Below are positions 37,536 to 46,675 of a stretch of 64,000 nucleotides of DNA, piece by piece. Below the pieces are notes generated by a model that did no database searches, was not told the DNA's origin, and saw nothing but the letters and a program-made list of their open reading frames with translations. The stretch spans positions 1 through 64,000 of the forward strand of contig CAYSPT010000019.1 in the NCBI GenBank assembly GCA_964432985.1. Reading direction: 5' to 3'. A program made the translations under genes and the position numbers. Numbering within the stretch: the first letter of the stretch is position 1; each line of letters begins with the position of its first letter. The DNA comes from CAYSPT01 sp964432985. Lineage in GTDB: Bacteria; Muiribacteriota; CAYSPT01.

Positions 37536-38233
37536 TGAGTACTTCAGCGCAGGGTGGGAAGATCCAGTCGACCATCGAGACCACCGATCTGCGTAAAACC
37601 TATGTTCTTGGGGGAAGCACCATCCACGCTCTCGACGGTGTCAGCATTACCATCGATAGTGGTGAAATGGTGGCCATTACCGGCGCCTCGGGAAGCGGCA
37701 AATCTACCCTGATGCACATCCTGGGCTGCCTGGACCGGCCTGATTCGGGGGAGTACTGGCTGGCGGGAGAAGACGTGTCAAAGTTGACCGACGACCAACT
37801 GGCAGCTATCAGGAACCGCCGTATTGGCTTTGTTTTCCAGACGTTCAATCTCCTGCCCCGTATGTCCGCACTGGAGAACGTCGAGCTGCCGCTTCTCTAC
37901 GCCGGGGAAGCCGAAGCCAAAGACCGGGCCGCTGCCACTCTGGAGTCCGTGGGATTGGGGCGGTGGATCACCCACGAGCCGAACCAGCTTTCCGGTGGCC
38001 AGCGGCAGCGGGTGTCCGTAGCCCGCGCCCTGGTCACCAACCCGGCCATCCTGCTGGCGGACGAGCCAACCGGCAACCTGGATACGAAAACCAGCGAAGA
38101 AATCATGGTCCTGTTCAACGACCTCAATGCCGAAGGACGGACTATCATCATTGTCACCCACGAGGCGGACATCGCCGGGTACTGCCCCCGCCGGATTCAC
38201 CTCCGGGACGGGCAGGTTATCGAACAAAGGTAA
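37535..38233 (+). CDS. MacB-type ABC transporter ATPase
   Basis: 232 residues from ATG 37535, which overlaps the adaptor stop. Walker A is G-A-S-G-S-G-K-S-T, the Q-loop is in G-F-V-F-Q-T-F-N-L, the signature is L-S-G-G-Q-R-Q-R, Walker B is I-L-L-A-D-E-P-T-G-N-L-D and the switch His is in I-V-T-H. This is the LolD/MacB ATPase class. It is separate from the membrane domain encoded 10 nt downstream, whereas in enterobacterial MacB the two are fused. It powers export or mechanotransmission through the adaptor and TolC partner. Confidence 0.92.
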   Translation: MSTSAQGGKIQSTIETTDLRKTYVLGGSTIHALDGVSITIDSGEMVAITGASGSGKSTLMHILGCLDRPDSGEYWLAGEDVSKLTDDQLAAIRNRRIGFVFQTFNLLPRMSALENVELPLLYAGEAEAKDRAAATLESVGLGRWITHEPNQLSGGQRQRVSVARALVTNPAILLADEPTGNLDTKTSEEIMVLFNDLNAEGRTIIIVTHEADIAGYCPRRIHLRDGQVIEQR

Positions 38234-38243
38234 GGAAACCGCA

Positions 38244-39458
38244 ATGTTGTTCTGGACCATTCTGAAAGTAGCACTCAAGAGCCTTTTCGCCAACAAGCTG
38301 CGGTCGTTTCTGGCCATGCTCGGCGTCATTATCGGGGTAGCGGCGGTGATCTCCATGCTGGCTCTGGGCGCCGGCGCCCAGAAGCAGATCACGGAACGGA
38401 TTTCTTCTATGGGGACCGACCTGCTGGTCGTCCGCCCCGGTCACCGTCATGGCCCGGGTGGCGTGGTTTCCTCTTCACGCCAGGAGCTGACCCTTGACGA
38501 CGCCCGCTCCATCCTGTCCGACGTTCCCGGCGTCCTGCAGGTGGCGCCGGTGGTGCAGGGCTCCGCCCAGATAAAATATTACAACAAGAACGCTCCCACC
38601 GCCATTGTCGGTACCTCCATTACCTATTTCCCCGTAAGGAATTTTGAGGTAGAACGGGGCCGTCCGTTTACCGAAGGCGAAGCCGAAAACAGTGTCAGGG
38701 TAGCCGTCATCGGCACCACCGCGGCGGAGAACCTGTTCGACCAGCAGGATCCGCTGGGTGAAACGATAAAGATAAAGGGTATGCGGTTCATGGTGATCGG
38801 CGTTCTGAAATCCAAAGGTGACCAGGGGTGGTACAATCCCGACGACCAGGTCATCATTCCCTACACCATTGCCATGAAACAGCTGTTGGGACAAAGCACT
38901 CTGCGTGAAATCGATGTTCAGGTTCAGAAAGGCGCCGACCACGAGACAGTCAGGGAGGGTATTACCCAACTTCTGCGCAAGCGGTACCGGCTCAGCGGCG
39001 ATGAAGACGACGATTACCGTGTCCGCAGCCAGGAGGAAATGCTGGAAACCATGTCGGGGATCACCCGCACCTTCACCATCCTGCTGGCCGGTATCGCCAG
39101 CATTTCGCTTCTGGTGGGGGGAATCGGGATCATGAACATCATGCTGGTGACCGTCACCGAGCGGACCCGCGAGATAGGCATCAGAAAGGCGGTGGGCGCC
39201 CGGTCCCGGGACATCCTGCGCCAGTTCATCATCGAGTCCATTATCATGAGCGGCGTGGGCGGCCTGATCGGGGTGGGGCTGGGAGTGGGCATTGCCCGCA
39301 TTATCGGTCAAACAAGCGAACATTTCAGCACCTCGGTAACCCTGTCCAGCATCCTGCTGTCGCTGTCGTTTTCAGCCGCCGTGGGCATATTTTTCGGCTA
39401 TTACCCGGCCCGCTGCGCAGCGAAACTCGATCCCATCGAATCGTTGCGGTACGAGTAG
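38244..39458 (+). CDS. MacB-type ABC transporter permease
   Basis: 404 residues from ATG 38244. It has the MacB/FtsX layout: a first helix (F-L-A-M-L-G-V-I-I-G-V-A-A-V), a periplasmic MacB_PCD-like domain (about 45-275), then three helices in an FtsX-like domain with N-I-M-L-V-T-V-T-E-R-T-R-E-I-G-I-R-K-A-V-G and the C-terminal P-A-R-C-A-A-K-L-D-P-I-E-S-L-R-Y-E. With the ATPase, adaptor and TolC-like channel it makes a complete exporter of peptides, lipids or drugs; the substrate is unknown. A short hairpin follows 20 nt downstream. Confidence 0.92.
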   Translation: MLFWTILKVALKSLFANKLRSFLAMLGVIIGVAAVISMLALGAGAQKQITERISSMGTDLLVVRPGHRHGPGGVVSSSRQELTLDDARSILSDVPGVLQVAPVVQGSAQIKYYNKNAPTAIVGTSITYFPVRNFEVERGRPFTEGEAENSVRVAVIGTTAAENLFDQQDPLGETIKIKGMRFMVIGVLKSKGDQGWYNPDDQVIIPYTIAMKQLLGQSTLREIDVQVQKGADHETVREGITQLLRKRYRLSGDEDDDYRVRSQEEMLETMSGITRTFTILLAGIASISLLVGGIGIMNIMLVTVTERTREIGIRKAVGARSRDILRQFIIESIIMSGVGGLIGVGLGVGIARIIGQTSEHFSTSVTLSSILLSLSFSAAVGIFFGYYPARCAAKLDPIESLRYE

Positions 39459-39477
39459 AAAAACAACACGGCTTGTC

Positions 39478-39498
39478 AATCGGATTCCTTTTCCGATT
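39478..39498 (+). terminator. Hairpin after the efflux operon
   Basis: AATCGGA (39478-39484) pairs with TCCGATT (39492-39498) around a 7-nt loop; T-rich sequence is partly within the loop and only weak downstream. A modest terminator candidate. Confidence 0.4.
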
Positions 39499-39536
39499 AT
39501 TGCAGGGATCTAATTTTTAGGCAGGGCGAGAATACA

Positions 39537-40475
39537 ATGGATCAGACACATGAAAATTCAGGCTTTAGCCTGGTTGAGATATTGGTAACAATGGGAATAA
39601 TCTCTATTCTCATCGGTTCTGCTCTCGGCTATTATGTTTGGGCGCCGGAGAAAGCTCGCCGCGCCAAGATGGTTCACGAAATGGATGTTTTTCATAAAGC
39701 CGCTCTACGTTATTATGCAAAGACATCAGGTTGGCCAAAGAGAATGAGCGATCTAATAGGTTTGGGTGTACTTAAGATGCCGCCTGATCCCTGGGGGGGT
39801 GAATACAGGATTGAAGAAGAGTATTACATTACCTGCCGGCCACCGAATGGAGATCCTTATCGAGTCCCGTTTTGTCCCAAGATACTCTACAAAATCCTCG
39901 GCGATTTCTGGTTAAGTGCGGTTGTGTACAATCGCCGGGAAGTTGATGAGAAAATGGCAAAGGGGACAACATCTCTCATAAAAGCACGTGTCAGGCTGGA
40001 AATCTTTCCTGTTGAGGGGAGTACATTCATAGAATACAAAACCTACGACGATAGTGTATCGGTTGTTACACATCCTGCCCCTTCCAACATGATCTTTTTC
40101 GGAACGATTACGGATGGATTTGTCGATCCGGAAACCGGTTTGATTGTTGACGATGACGCCATGATGGATTATATCATTCGCACGGGTTACAAGTTTCTTC
40201 TGAACCAGTCCGGAATTCTCTATACCTATTTCTACGAATTCGGCAAAACTGATGGCGATGTGGACCTGGATAGGAAGCAGGAGTTCAGGATAGCATACGA
40301 TGAGGACAGGATGGAGATTTTCGATATCAACGAGGACGTGGATGGTATAGATAAGGACTACCTGGAAGACTTGATCGAGAAAAGCAAGAAGAGGAGGGGG
40401 ATTCTGTATAATATGAACGGTGTGATGATGCTCTGGAACCCTGATTATCATTGCCGTTGGTCGGTAACTAATTAA
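39537..40475 (+). CDS. GspG-like type IV prepilin/pseudopilin
   Basis: 312 residues. The leader is short and ends in Ser-Gly, followed by F-S-L-V-E-I-L-V-T-M-G and a hydrophobic helix: prepilin peptidase recognition and assembly region. Near residue 80 it has P-P-D-P-W-G-G, the calcium/pilin-fold motif seen in major pseudopilins of the GspG type. The C-terminal 200 residues, acidic with many Asp/Tyr, are longer than usual. The codon use is AT-richer than neighbours. A second small anchored protein follows 52 nt downstream, and the set may be a separate secretion or pilus accessory unit. Confidence 0.8.
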   Translation: MDQTHENSGFSLVEILVTMGIISILIGSALGYYVWAPEKARRAKMVHEMDVFHKAALRYYAKTSGWPKRMSDLIGLGVLKMPPDPWGGEYRIEEEYYITCRPPNGDPYRVPFCPKILYKILGDFWLSAVVYNRREVDEKMAKGTTSLIKARVRLEIFPVEGSTFIEYKTYDDSVSVVTHPAPSNMIFFGTITDGFVDPETGLIVDDDAMMDYIIRTGYKFLLNQSGILYTYFYEFGKTDGDVDLDRKQEFRIAYDEDRMEIFDINEDVDGIDKDYLEDLIEKSKKRRGILYNMNGVMMLWNPDYHCRWSVTN

Positions 40476-40527
40476 AATTTGAAAATCTTGATTTCGATCT
40501 CGAAAAATTCTATACGATGTGGTGAAA

Positions 40528-41271
40528 ATGGCTGAAATAACATTGTGGTGGATATTTAAAAGGAAGAAGAATCAGCTCAAGCGGAAATGGCGTCTTTTAA
40601 AGCGGAAATGGCAAGCCAGTTCGCCCGAGTGGAAGACGTTGACGCTGAGTGTCAGCCTTCTTTGTTTACTCGTTGTTGTCGTGCTGGGCGCTTATCTGTT
40701 CTCACCGTCTGTTCCAGTGAGCCAGGAAGCACGGGAAGAGGTAATTGAAGAGATCACAGAATGCTTGAAGGATGGAAACGTCAAAGTAATGAAAGAGTTG
40801 TTGTCATCCCGGCTGGCTCCCAATTCCTTTAAGGCCGGGGCTTCTAACAAGACAGGTATTTTTGCTGATAATAAACCGATTACCGGGATAAATGTGACAA
40901 ACAACAAAAAAGAAGATGGTCCGGTTTCCGATATAAAGATATCAAACATGGTGAAAAATGGTGCAACGATTCCCGGAATTCCCGGATCAAATGGATCTAC
41001 TGTTAAAATCAAAAAAGTAGCGGCTAATCCGTTTCATTCACCTCTTGGTGAAACTGGACATAGTGCCGGATCCGCCTTACAAAGCCTCGTTGATAACTTT
41101 GACAAAATACAGGAGTTGGCCCGACGGGGAAAGATGTACATAGCCACCGAAGAAGATGGTGATATCGTTACCGGAACTATCCTGATAGATTCTCCCCGGG
41201 GCTTCTATGCATTGAGAGTCAAGCTGAAGAAAATCGACGGCAAATGGGTGATTATAGAAACGCTTGAATAA
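40528..41271 (+). CDS. Membrane-anchored protein of unknown function
   Basis: 247 residues if started at ATG 40528 (GTG 40519 adds three). A very basic, Trp-containing N-terminus with a twofold repeat (K-R-K-W) precedes one membrane helix at about 45-68. The periplasmic part has a low-complexity Gly/Asn/Lys region, and the end (R-V-K-L-K-K-I-D-G-K-W-V-I-I) resembles the terminal strands of small NTF2-like DUF4878 domains. Function unknown. Its neighbour upstream is a pseudopilin on the same strand, so it may be an accessory of that machine; the downstream neighbour is convergent. Confidence 0.5.
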   Translation: MAEITLWWIFKRKKNQLKRKWRLLKRKWQASSPEWKTLTLSVSLLCLLVVVVLGAYLFSPSVPVSQEAREEVIEEITECLKDGNVKVMKELLSSRLAPNSFKAGASNKTGIFADNKPITGINVTNNKKEDGPVSDIKISNMVKNGATIPGIPGSNGSTVKIKKVAANPFHSPLGETGHSAGSALQSLVDNFDKIQELARRGKMYIATEEDGDIVTGTILIDSPRGFYALRVKLKKIDGKWVIIETLE

Positions 41272-41295
41272 CCAGACAAAGGTTTTTGAAGCGTG

Positions 41296-41778
41296 CTAAC
41301 CTCGCAGCCGCTTGACCAGGGTGGCCACTCGTTTTCCCAGTTTGATGGCGTTTCGACACGTTGCCTGATCGGGCGCACCGGCACAGGAAACACCGTAGTG
41401 CCCGGTGGCGTCAAGGGGATCTCCCACCACGATCATCCCGTAGATGAGGAATGCCTGCAGGATGGATATGATGGTGGTTTCCTTGCCGCCGCTGGGATCT
41501 GCCGAGGTGGCGAACGCCGCTCCGATCTTGTCACGCATCTGGCCGCGGATCCCTACAAAACTGTCGAAAACCCCTTTTAGCTCGGCCGCCATGGTGCCGA
41601 AGTACACCGGTGATCCGGCAATGATTCCGTCAGAGCGGGCGAAATCACTGCTGGTAACATCTGAAACCGGTTTGAGAACACATGTCACCCCATCCACTTC
41701 TTTGACGCCGTTGGCCACTGCTTCCGCCAACGCTTCCGTATTACCGCTGCGGCTGTAATACATGACCATAACCTGCAT
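41296..41778 (-). CDS. Flavodoxin-like protein
   Basis: 160 residues from ATG 41778, with GGGAGGT 8 nt upstream; a longer upstream extension is not supported. The FMN phosphate loop is S-R-S-G-N-T at about 9-14, after a first strand V-M-V-M-Y-Y, and the second flavin loop is S-P-V-Y-F-G-T-M. This fits long-chain flavodoxins or WrbA/NADPH-dependent FMN reductase-like proteins, which carry electrons at low potential. It lies divergent from an Fe-S operon (42023-44706), suggesting shared redox function. Confidence 0.85.
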   Translation of the reverse strand: MQVMVMYYSRSGNTEALAEAVANGVKEVDGVTCVLKPVSDVTSSDFARSDGIIAGSPVYFGTMAAELKGVFDSFVGIRGQMRDKIGAAFATSADPSGGKETTIISILQAFLIYGMIVVGDPLDATGHYGVSCAGAPDQATCRNAIKLGKRVATLVKRLRG

Positions 41779-42022
41779 GATAATTACCTCCCATACGCTC
41801 CAATAGTAAGATAATCCGTTTACCCCGCTCGTTGCCGCCGTGAGGACGGTTACCGGTGAAAGAAGCGGATTCATGGTACCACCCGGCGCCGGTCCAGTCA
41901 AAAGACGTTTGCTAAGCATGGTAAATTAACATTCATGTGAATAATGGCTGGAACTTTTTCTCCTGATACTATATTCTTAATTATGGATATTCAAATCGCA
42001 CAACTGATTGAGGTGGAGAACG

Positions 42023-43003
42023 GTGAAGAAGATAGAGTCCCTTGTTGACGATCTGCTGAAACGGAAGATTTCCAGAAAACAGTTCTTGAAGATGTGTATG
42101 ACCGGAGCGGCGTCTCTCACTGCCGGAAGTATTCTGGGGCACCATCCGGCCCTGGCGGAAGAAACATTTACCGGGCGGCCGAAATCCACGGTCAAGGGAG
42201 TCCACGATCTGGTGGCGGCCGAGGGAAACGATCCATACCTGATGACGGTTGAAGCCATCAAGGTTTTCGGGGGGATGGAAAAATTCGTCAAAAAAGGCGA
42301 CGTGGTTGTCATCAAGCCCAATATCGCCTGGGACCGCACTCCCGAGCAAGCCGCCAACACCAATCCCAGGGTAGTGGTGGCACTGATCGACCTGTGTTTC
42401 AAGGCGGGTGCAAAAAGGGTCAACGTGTTTGACAACACCTGCAACAGTGCCCGGGCCTGTTACAAGAACAGCGGAATATCCGAAGCAGCCAAAAAAGCGG
42501 GAGCCAGGGTGTTCTTCATCGACGAGTGGAACGTGGTAAAGGCGGCGTTCAAGTACAAAAGCCCAATGGAAGGCTGGCCTATCCTGAAAGATGCCGTGAA
42601 GTGCGATACCTTCATCAATGTACCCGTTTTGAAACATCACCGGTTGGCCAGGCTGACCATTTCCCAGAAGAATCTCATGGGTATCTGTACGGGCAGCCGG
42701 GGGAAGATCCACGGCGGTATCGGCCGCAAACTGGTGGACATCACCGATTTCATCAGCCCTGACCTGACGGTCATCGATGCGTACCGTGTCCTGGTGCGGG
42801 GAGGCCCTGTAGGCGGCAACCTCAAAGACGTCGAGAATGTGAAAACGGTCATGGTGGCGACCGATTCGACGCTGGCCGACACCTATGCGGCCCGCCTGAT
42901 CGGTGTCGATCCCATGGCGCTGCCCAATCTCGTAAGCGCCAAAGAGCGCAAGTTCGGCTCCATGGATGTTAAAAACGCCGATATTTCAAAGATCAAGATC
43001 TGA
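42023..43003 (+). CDS. DUF362 iron-sulfur-cluster-associated protein
   Basis: 326 residues from GTG 42023 (GGTGGAG 4 nt upstream). The N-terminus has an RK-type Tat-like motif (S-R-K-Q-F-L-K) and a hydrophobic stretch ending H-H-P-A-L-A, so it is probably exported. The body matches DUF362: K-P-N-I-A-W, then D-N-T-C-N-S-A-R, N-V-P-V-L-K-H-H, and a G-I-G-R-K-L-V-D-I segment. Family function is not established; members are often paired with 4Fe-4S proteins, as here with the polyferredoxin 12 nt downstream. It is likely a periplasmic redox accessory. Confidence 0.8.
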   Translation: MKKIESLVDDLLKRKISRKQFLKMCMTGAASLTAGSILGHHPALAEETFTGRPKSTVKGVHDLVAAEGNDPYLMTVEAIKVFGGMEKFVKKGDVVVIKPNIAWDRTPEQAANTNPRVVVALIDLCFKAGAKRVNVFDNTCNSARACYKNSGISEAAKKAGARVFFIDEWNVVKAAFKYKSPMEGWPILKDAVKCDTFINVPVLKHHRLARLTISQKNLMGICTGSRGKIHGGIGRKLVDITDFISPDLTVIDAYRVLVRGGPVGGNLKDVENVKTVMVATDSTLADTYAARLIGVDPMALPNLVSAKERKFGSMDVKNADISKIKI

Positions 43004-43014
43004 ACCGGGTCCCC

Positions 43015-44706
43015 GTGAAAAGGCTGGTACTGCTAAGAAGGTTTTCCCAGGCTGTGTTCCTGGCGCTGTTCGTGTACACTCTCTGGACGACGACTTATCC
43101 CCTCCAGGGATTGCTGCCCGCTGCCATCCTGTTCAAAGCTGATCCCCTGATTATGATCATGACCTCACTCAGCACCCGGGTGCTTCTTCCCGGAATCTTT
43201 ATCGGTCTCGGTTTTATTGCTGCTACGGCGGTGTTGGGACGTTTCTTCTGCGGATGGGTGTGCCCCCTGGGCACGTTTATTGACATGGCCGGTTCACTGG
43301 GAAGGTTTGTTCCCGGAGGAAGAAATAAACGGGGAAAACGTCCTGTCCAAACGGATGGGAAAAACCGGAAAACCTGTTTCCGGCTGCGATGGTCTAACCA
43401 GCTGCGCTGGTTTAAGTGGATCGTGCTCGGTCTCGTGTTCGTACTGGCGTGTCTCGGCATCCAGTTCGTGTGGGTCGTCGATCCCATCGTTATCGCCGGG
43501 CGGTTCGTGTCCCTCAACCTGGTTCCGGCGGTAACGTGGCTGTCAAACCGGCTTTTCATGGTGCTGGTCCGGGACTGGGGATTTGACGAGAAGGTGTACG
43601 ATGCGTACCGGTTCCTGAAAGAAACGGTTCTCGGTGCCAAAGTGTACATGTTCGCCAGCGCCGGCCACATCCTGGCTATCTTCGTAGCAATTACCGCCGT
43701 GTCTCTTTTCATGAAACGGCTATGGTGCCGGGCGTTCTGCCCGTTGGGCGCCGTGTACTCCGCTGCTGCACAGCGGGCGTTTCTCGGCCGGGTGGTACAA
43801 GCGTGCAACGGCTGTGGACGCTGCGTCAAGACGTGCCGGATGGGTGCCATCGAAGACGGATCACGCTGCCTGAAAGGCGAATGTGTCCTTTGTATGGACT
43901 GCGTTTACATCTGCCCTCTGGACGATACGAAATTCTCGTGGCGCGGTGGAAAGGGTTCAACTACGATCGGGAATTCGTCGGGTGGGATCGAACCGGACAG
44001 TGTCAAACGGGGACAGGGTGATCTGTCCGTGAAAGACAATGGAAATCCCACCCCTGAGAGTAACACCGGGAAAAGCGATGGAATGACGAGACGCGAGTTC
44101 TTAGGGCTGGCCGCCGCATCTGTCGTCGTGCTGGGAGCGAAAAGCCGGGTTTTCGCCGCCGCTGATAAACAGGGAGCGGGAAACGACACCTCCCAGGGCG
44201 TCATCCGTCCCCCCGGCGTGACGGACGAAGAGGTTTTTATGGACCGGTGCGTCCGGTGCGGCAACTGCATGAAGGCCTGTCCCACCAACGCTTTGCAGCC
44301 GGTGTTTCTCCAGTCGGGCCTTCAGGGTATATGGACTCCGCGCCTGGTGCCCGAAATCGGCTACTGCGAGTACAACTGCACCATGTGCGGTACGGTCTGC
44401 CCCACCGGGGCGATCCCGTCTTTGCCCCTGAGTGAAAAGCAGAAGACAAAACTGGGGTTGGCACAGTTCGATCATTCATTGTGCATTCCCTGGGCCGAGG
44501 GCAAGCAGTGTATCGTGTGCGAAGAGCACTGCCCGCTGCCGCAGAAGGCCATCAACCTGATCGAGGAAAAGATCGGGGACGTGGTCCTGCTTAAACCGTA
44601 TATCGAAACCCGATTGTGTATCGGGTGCGGGCTGTGCCAGAACAAGTGCCCGGTGCGTCCGCTGCGGGCGGTCAGGGTGCAGAATCCTCTTCCAGATAAG
44701 ATGTAA
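43015..44706 (+). CDS. NapH-like polyferredoxin fused to a Tat-type ferredoxin
   Basis: 563 residues. The first half is a NapH/RdxH-type membrane protein with four or five helices and Cys motifs C-G-W-V-C-P (79-84) and C-R-A-F-C-P (238-243), then two 4Fe-4S motifs (C-x2-C-x2-C-x3-C near 264-274 and 290-300). After a hydrophilic linker an internal twin-arginine signal appears (T-R359-R360-E-F-L-G-L-A-A-A), followed by further C-x2-C-x2-C-x3-C clusters (from about 412 and near the C-terminus). This is a NapH half joined to a NapG/MauM-like half with its own Tat sequence left inside. It would pass electrons across or along the membrane. It overlaps the convergent recQ end by 35 bp. Confidence 0.85.
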   Translation: MKRLVLLRRFSQAVFLALFVYTLWTTTYPLQGLLPAAILFKADPLIMIMTSLSTRVLLPGIFIGLGFIAATAVLGRFFCGWVCPLGTFIDMAGSLGRFVPGGRNKRGKRPVQTDGKNRKTCFRLRWSNQLRWFKWIVLGLVFVLACLGIQFVWVVDPIVIAGRFVSLNLVPAVTWLSNRLFMVLVRDWGFDEKVYDAYRFLKETVLGAKVYMFASAGHILAIFVAITAVSLFMKRLWCRAFCPLGAVYSAAAQRAFLGRVVQACNGCGRCVKTCRMGAIEDGSRCLKGECVLCMDCVYICPLDDTKFSWRGGKGSTTIGNSSGGIEPDSVKRGQGDLSVKDNGNPTPESNTGKSDGMTRREFLGLAAASVVVLGAKSRVFAAADKQGAGNDTSQGVIRPPGVTDEEVFMDRCVRCGNCMKACPTNALQPVFLQSGLQGIWTPRLVPEIGYCEYNCTMCGTVCPTGAIPSLPLSEKQKTKLGLAQFDHSLCIPWAEGKQCIVCEEHCPLPQKAINLIEEKIGDVVLLKPYIETRLCIGCGLCQNKCPVRPLRAVRVQNPLPDKM

Positions 44707-46606
44707 TTACTTCGGTAAACGGCTCCCAGTACCGCTCAAGTTTCCGCTCGCCAACTCCGTACACGGAAGTGAAATCTTCCCGGGTGAGTGGTTTGATGAG
44801 TGCCATGTCTTTCAGGGAGCGGTCACCGAAAATAATGAAAGGCGGCACGCCTTTTTCCGCCGCTAGTTCGCGGCGCTTTTCACGCAGCCGCTTGAACAGC
44901 TCGCGGTCGATTCCGGCCCATTCTTCCTCCCGTTTTTTCCGACGTTTTTTGGCGATCTCCTTCTTCTTTTTCGTCACCAGCGGTTTGGCCAGGGCCGGGA
45001 TGGTAGTTCCCTTCAGCAAATCGCGCCCGTCCTGGGTCAGGGCAAGTGATTGATATTCAGTGTCCCGCCGAAGGAATCCCTGTCCCACCAGTTGCTCTAT
45101 CATGAACCGGATGAAGAACAGGGTCTCAGAGGACATGAGTCCGAAGGTGGACAACTCGTGGTGCCGGTTGTTTTTTAGCCGCTCCGTCGAACTTCCCTTC
45201 AACACCGAGGCAATGTAACCGGCGCCGAAGCCGAAGGGCTCACCGTAGTTGACCCGGTAGACGCACGAGAGCACTTTCTGCCCCATGGTTAGTGGGTCTT
45301 CTACCATCTCCACTTCACCCAGGCAGTAGTCGCAGGCATCGCATGATGCTGGCTCGTACTCCTGGCCGAAATAGGTCACCACCTCCCGGTGCCGACAGCG
45401 GGGGCAGGAGCAGAAATTGTACATGAAGCGGAGCTTCTCAAGCATGGAATCCCGGTTGGGAGATTCATCAAGAAACGAGCTGTGGGTGTGAAAGTCACCG
45501 CCGCCGTACAGCAGGTAGCAGTGTGACGGCAGCCCGTCGCGGCCGGCGCGGCCGGTTTCCTGCTGGTAGTGCTCGATGGTTTTGGGCATGGCGGCGTGAA
45601 GCACGAACCGGATATTGGACCGGTCGATACCCATACCGAAGGCGATGGTGGCCACCACGATGTCCACCTCTTCGCTGATAAACCGCTCCTGGTTGAGATG
45701 ACGGTCCCGGTCAGAGAGGCCGGCGTGGTAGGGAACGTTTTTGATATCCAGGGACGTGAGCTCGACCGATACCCGGTCGACATCCTTGCGCCGCAGGCAG
45801 TAGATGATCCCGGGTTCTTCGGGATGCCGTTTGAGGATATCGGTTATTTGCTTGATGAGATTGGCCCGCATGGCCACCCGGTAAATCAGGTTGGGACGGT
45901 CCACCGGACCGATGTGCAGGTCGGGGGACTCGAGTTTAAGCTGCTGCACGATGTCCCGCTGCACCGGTGTGGTGGCCGTTGCGGTAAAAGCATGAACACT
46001 CACTGCCCCAAAAACGTTCTTGATGATGTCCAGGTGACGGTAATCCGCTCTGAAATCATGTCCCCAGTGGCTGATACAGTGCGCTTCATCGATAACGAAA
46101 AACGAGACCTTCACCGACTGGAGCAGTTCGGTGGTGGATTCCATCACTAACCGCTCCGGGGAAATGTACAGCAGTTTAATCTCACCTGCACGCACCTGTT
46201 TGATGATCTCCCGGCGCTCCGTCACTTTCATGCTGGAGTTCAAGCAGGCGGCGGCGATGTCCATGTCCACCAGTCCGTCGACCTGGTCTTTCATCAGGGA
46301 GATCAGCGGTGAAATGACCACCGCCATCCCTTCCATAAGCAGAGCGGGAAGCTGAAAACAGAGTGATTTACCGCCCCCGGTAGGCAGCATGGTCAGGGAG
46401 TCTCTCGAGGACAGAACGGAGTTGATTGTTTCTTCCTGCAACAGCTGAAAAGAGGTGAATCCCCAGTATTTCTTCAGGATTTCGTACCACTGTTTGGGGC
46501 CTTCTTTTAATTGTTTGGTTTTTCCTATTAACTGTTTGGGTTTTCCTATTAACTGTTTGGGTTTTCCTATTAACTGCTTGTTATTTGTTTCCATTTCCGT
46601 GTCCAC
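44672..46606 (-). CDS. recQ: RecQ-type ATP-dependent DNA helicase
   Basis: 644 residues. Walker A is T-G-G-G-K-S at 76-81, motif II is D-E-A-H at 173-176 with the aromatic-rich loop H-C-I-S-H-W-G-H-D-F-R after it. Motif VI is Q-E-T-G-R-A-G-R, and a four-Cys zinc module (R-C-R-H ... C-D-A-C-D-Y-C) is present. An HRDC domain near the C-terminus (P-F-I-I-F-G-D-R-S-L-K) completes the family layout. RecQ unwinds DNA in recombination and repair. Residues 8-34 before the helicase are three to four copies of K-Q-L-I-G-K-P, from a 21-bp DNA repeat. GTG at 46606 or ATG at 46594 could be used. Confidence 0.92.
   Translation of the reverse strand: MDTEMETNNKQLIGKPKQLIGKPKQLIGKTKQLKEGPKQWYEILKKYWGFTSFQLLQEETINSVLSSRDSLTMLPTGGGKSLCFQLPALLMEGMAVVISPLISLMKDQVDGLVDMDIAAACLNSSMKVTERREIIKQVRAGEIKLLYISPERLVMESTTELLQSVKVSFFVIDEAHCISHWGHDFRADYRHLDIIKNVFGAVSVHAFTATATTPVQRDIVQQLKLESPDLHIGPVDRPNLIYRVAMRANLIKQITDILKRHPEEPGIIYCLRRKDVDRVSVELTSLDIKNVPYHAGLSDRDRHLNQERFISEEVDIVVATIAFGMGIDRSNIRFVLHAAMPKTIEHYQQETGRAGRDGLPSHCYLLYGGGDFHTHSSFLDESPNRDSMLEKLRFMYNFCSCPRCRHREVVTYFGQEYEPASCDACDYCLGEVEMVEDPLTMGQKVLSCVYRVNYGEPFGFGAGYIASVLKGSSTERLKNNRHHELSTFGLMSSETLFFIRFMIEQLVGQGFLRRDTEYQSLALTQDGRDLLKGTTIPALAKPLVTKKKKEIAKKRRKKREEEWAGIDRELFKRLREKRRELAAEKGVPPFIIFGDRSLKDMALIKPLTREDFTSVYGVGERKLERYWEPFTEVITSYLEEDSAP
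46509..46571 (-). repeat. 21-bp tandem repeat in the recQ 5' end
   Basis: Three 21-bp units at 46509, 46530 and 46551 (two identical, one with three changes), in frame, encode a repeated K-Q-L-I-G-K-P heptapeptide at the N-terminus of RecQ. Confidence 0.92.
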
Positions 46607-46675
46607 GGTGACAGGTGGTCCTTCCCACCTTCGCCTCGCGACGAAGCCAAGTTCAGTTTCCGGGCTTAGGGTACA

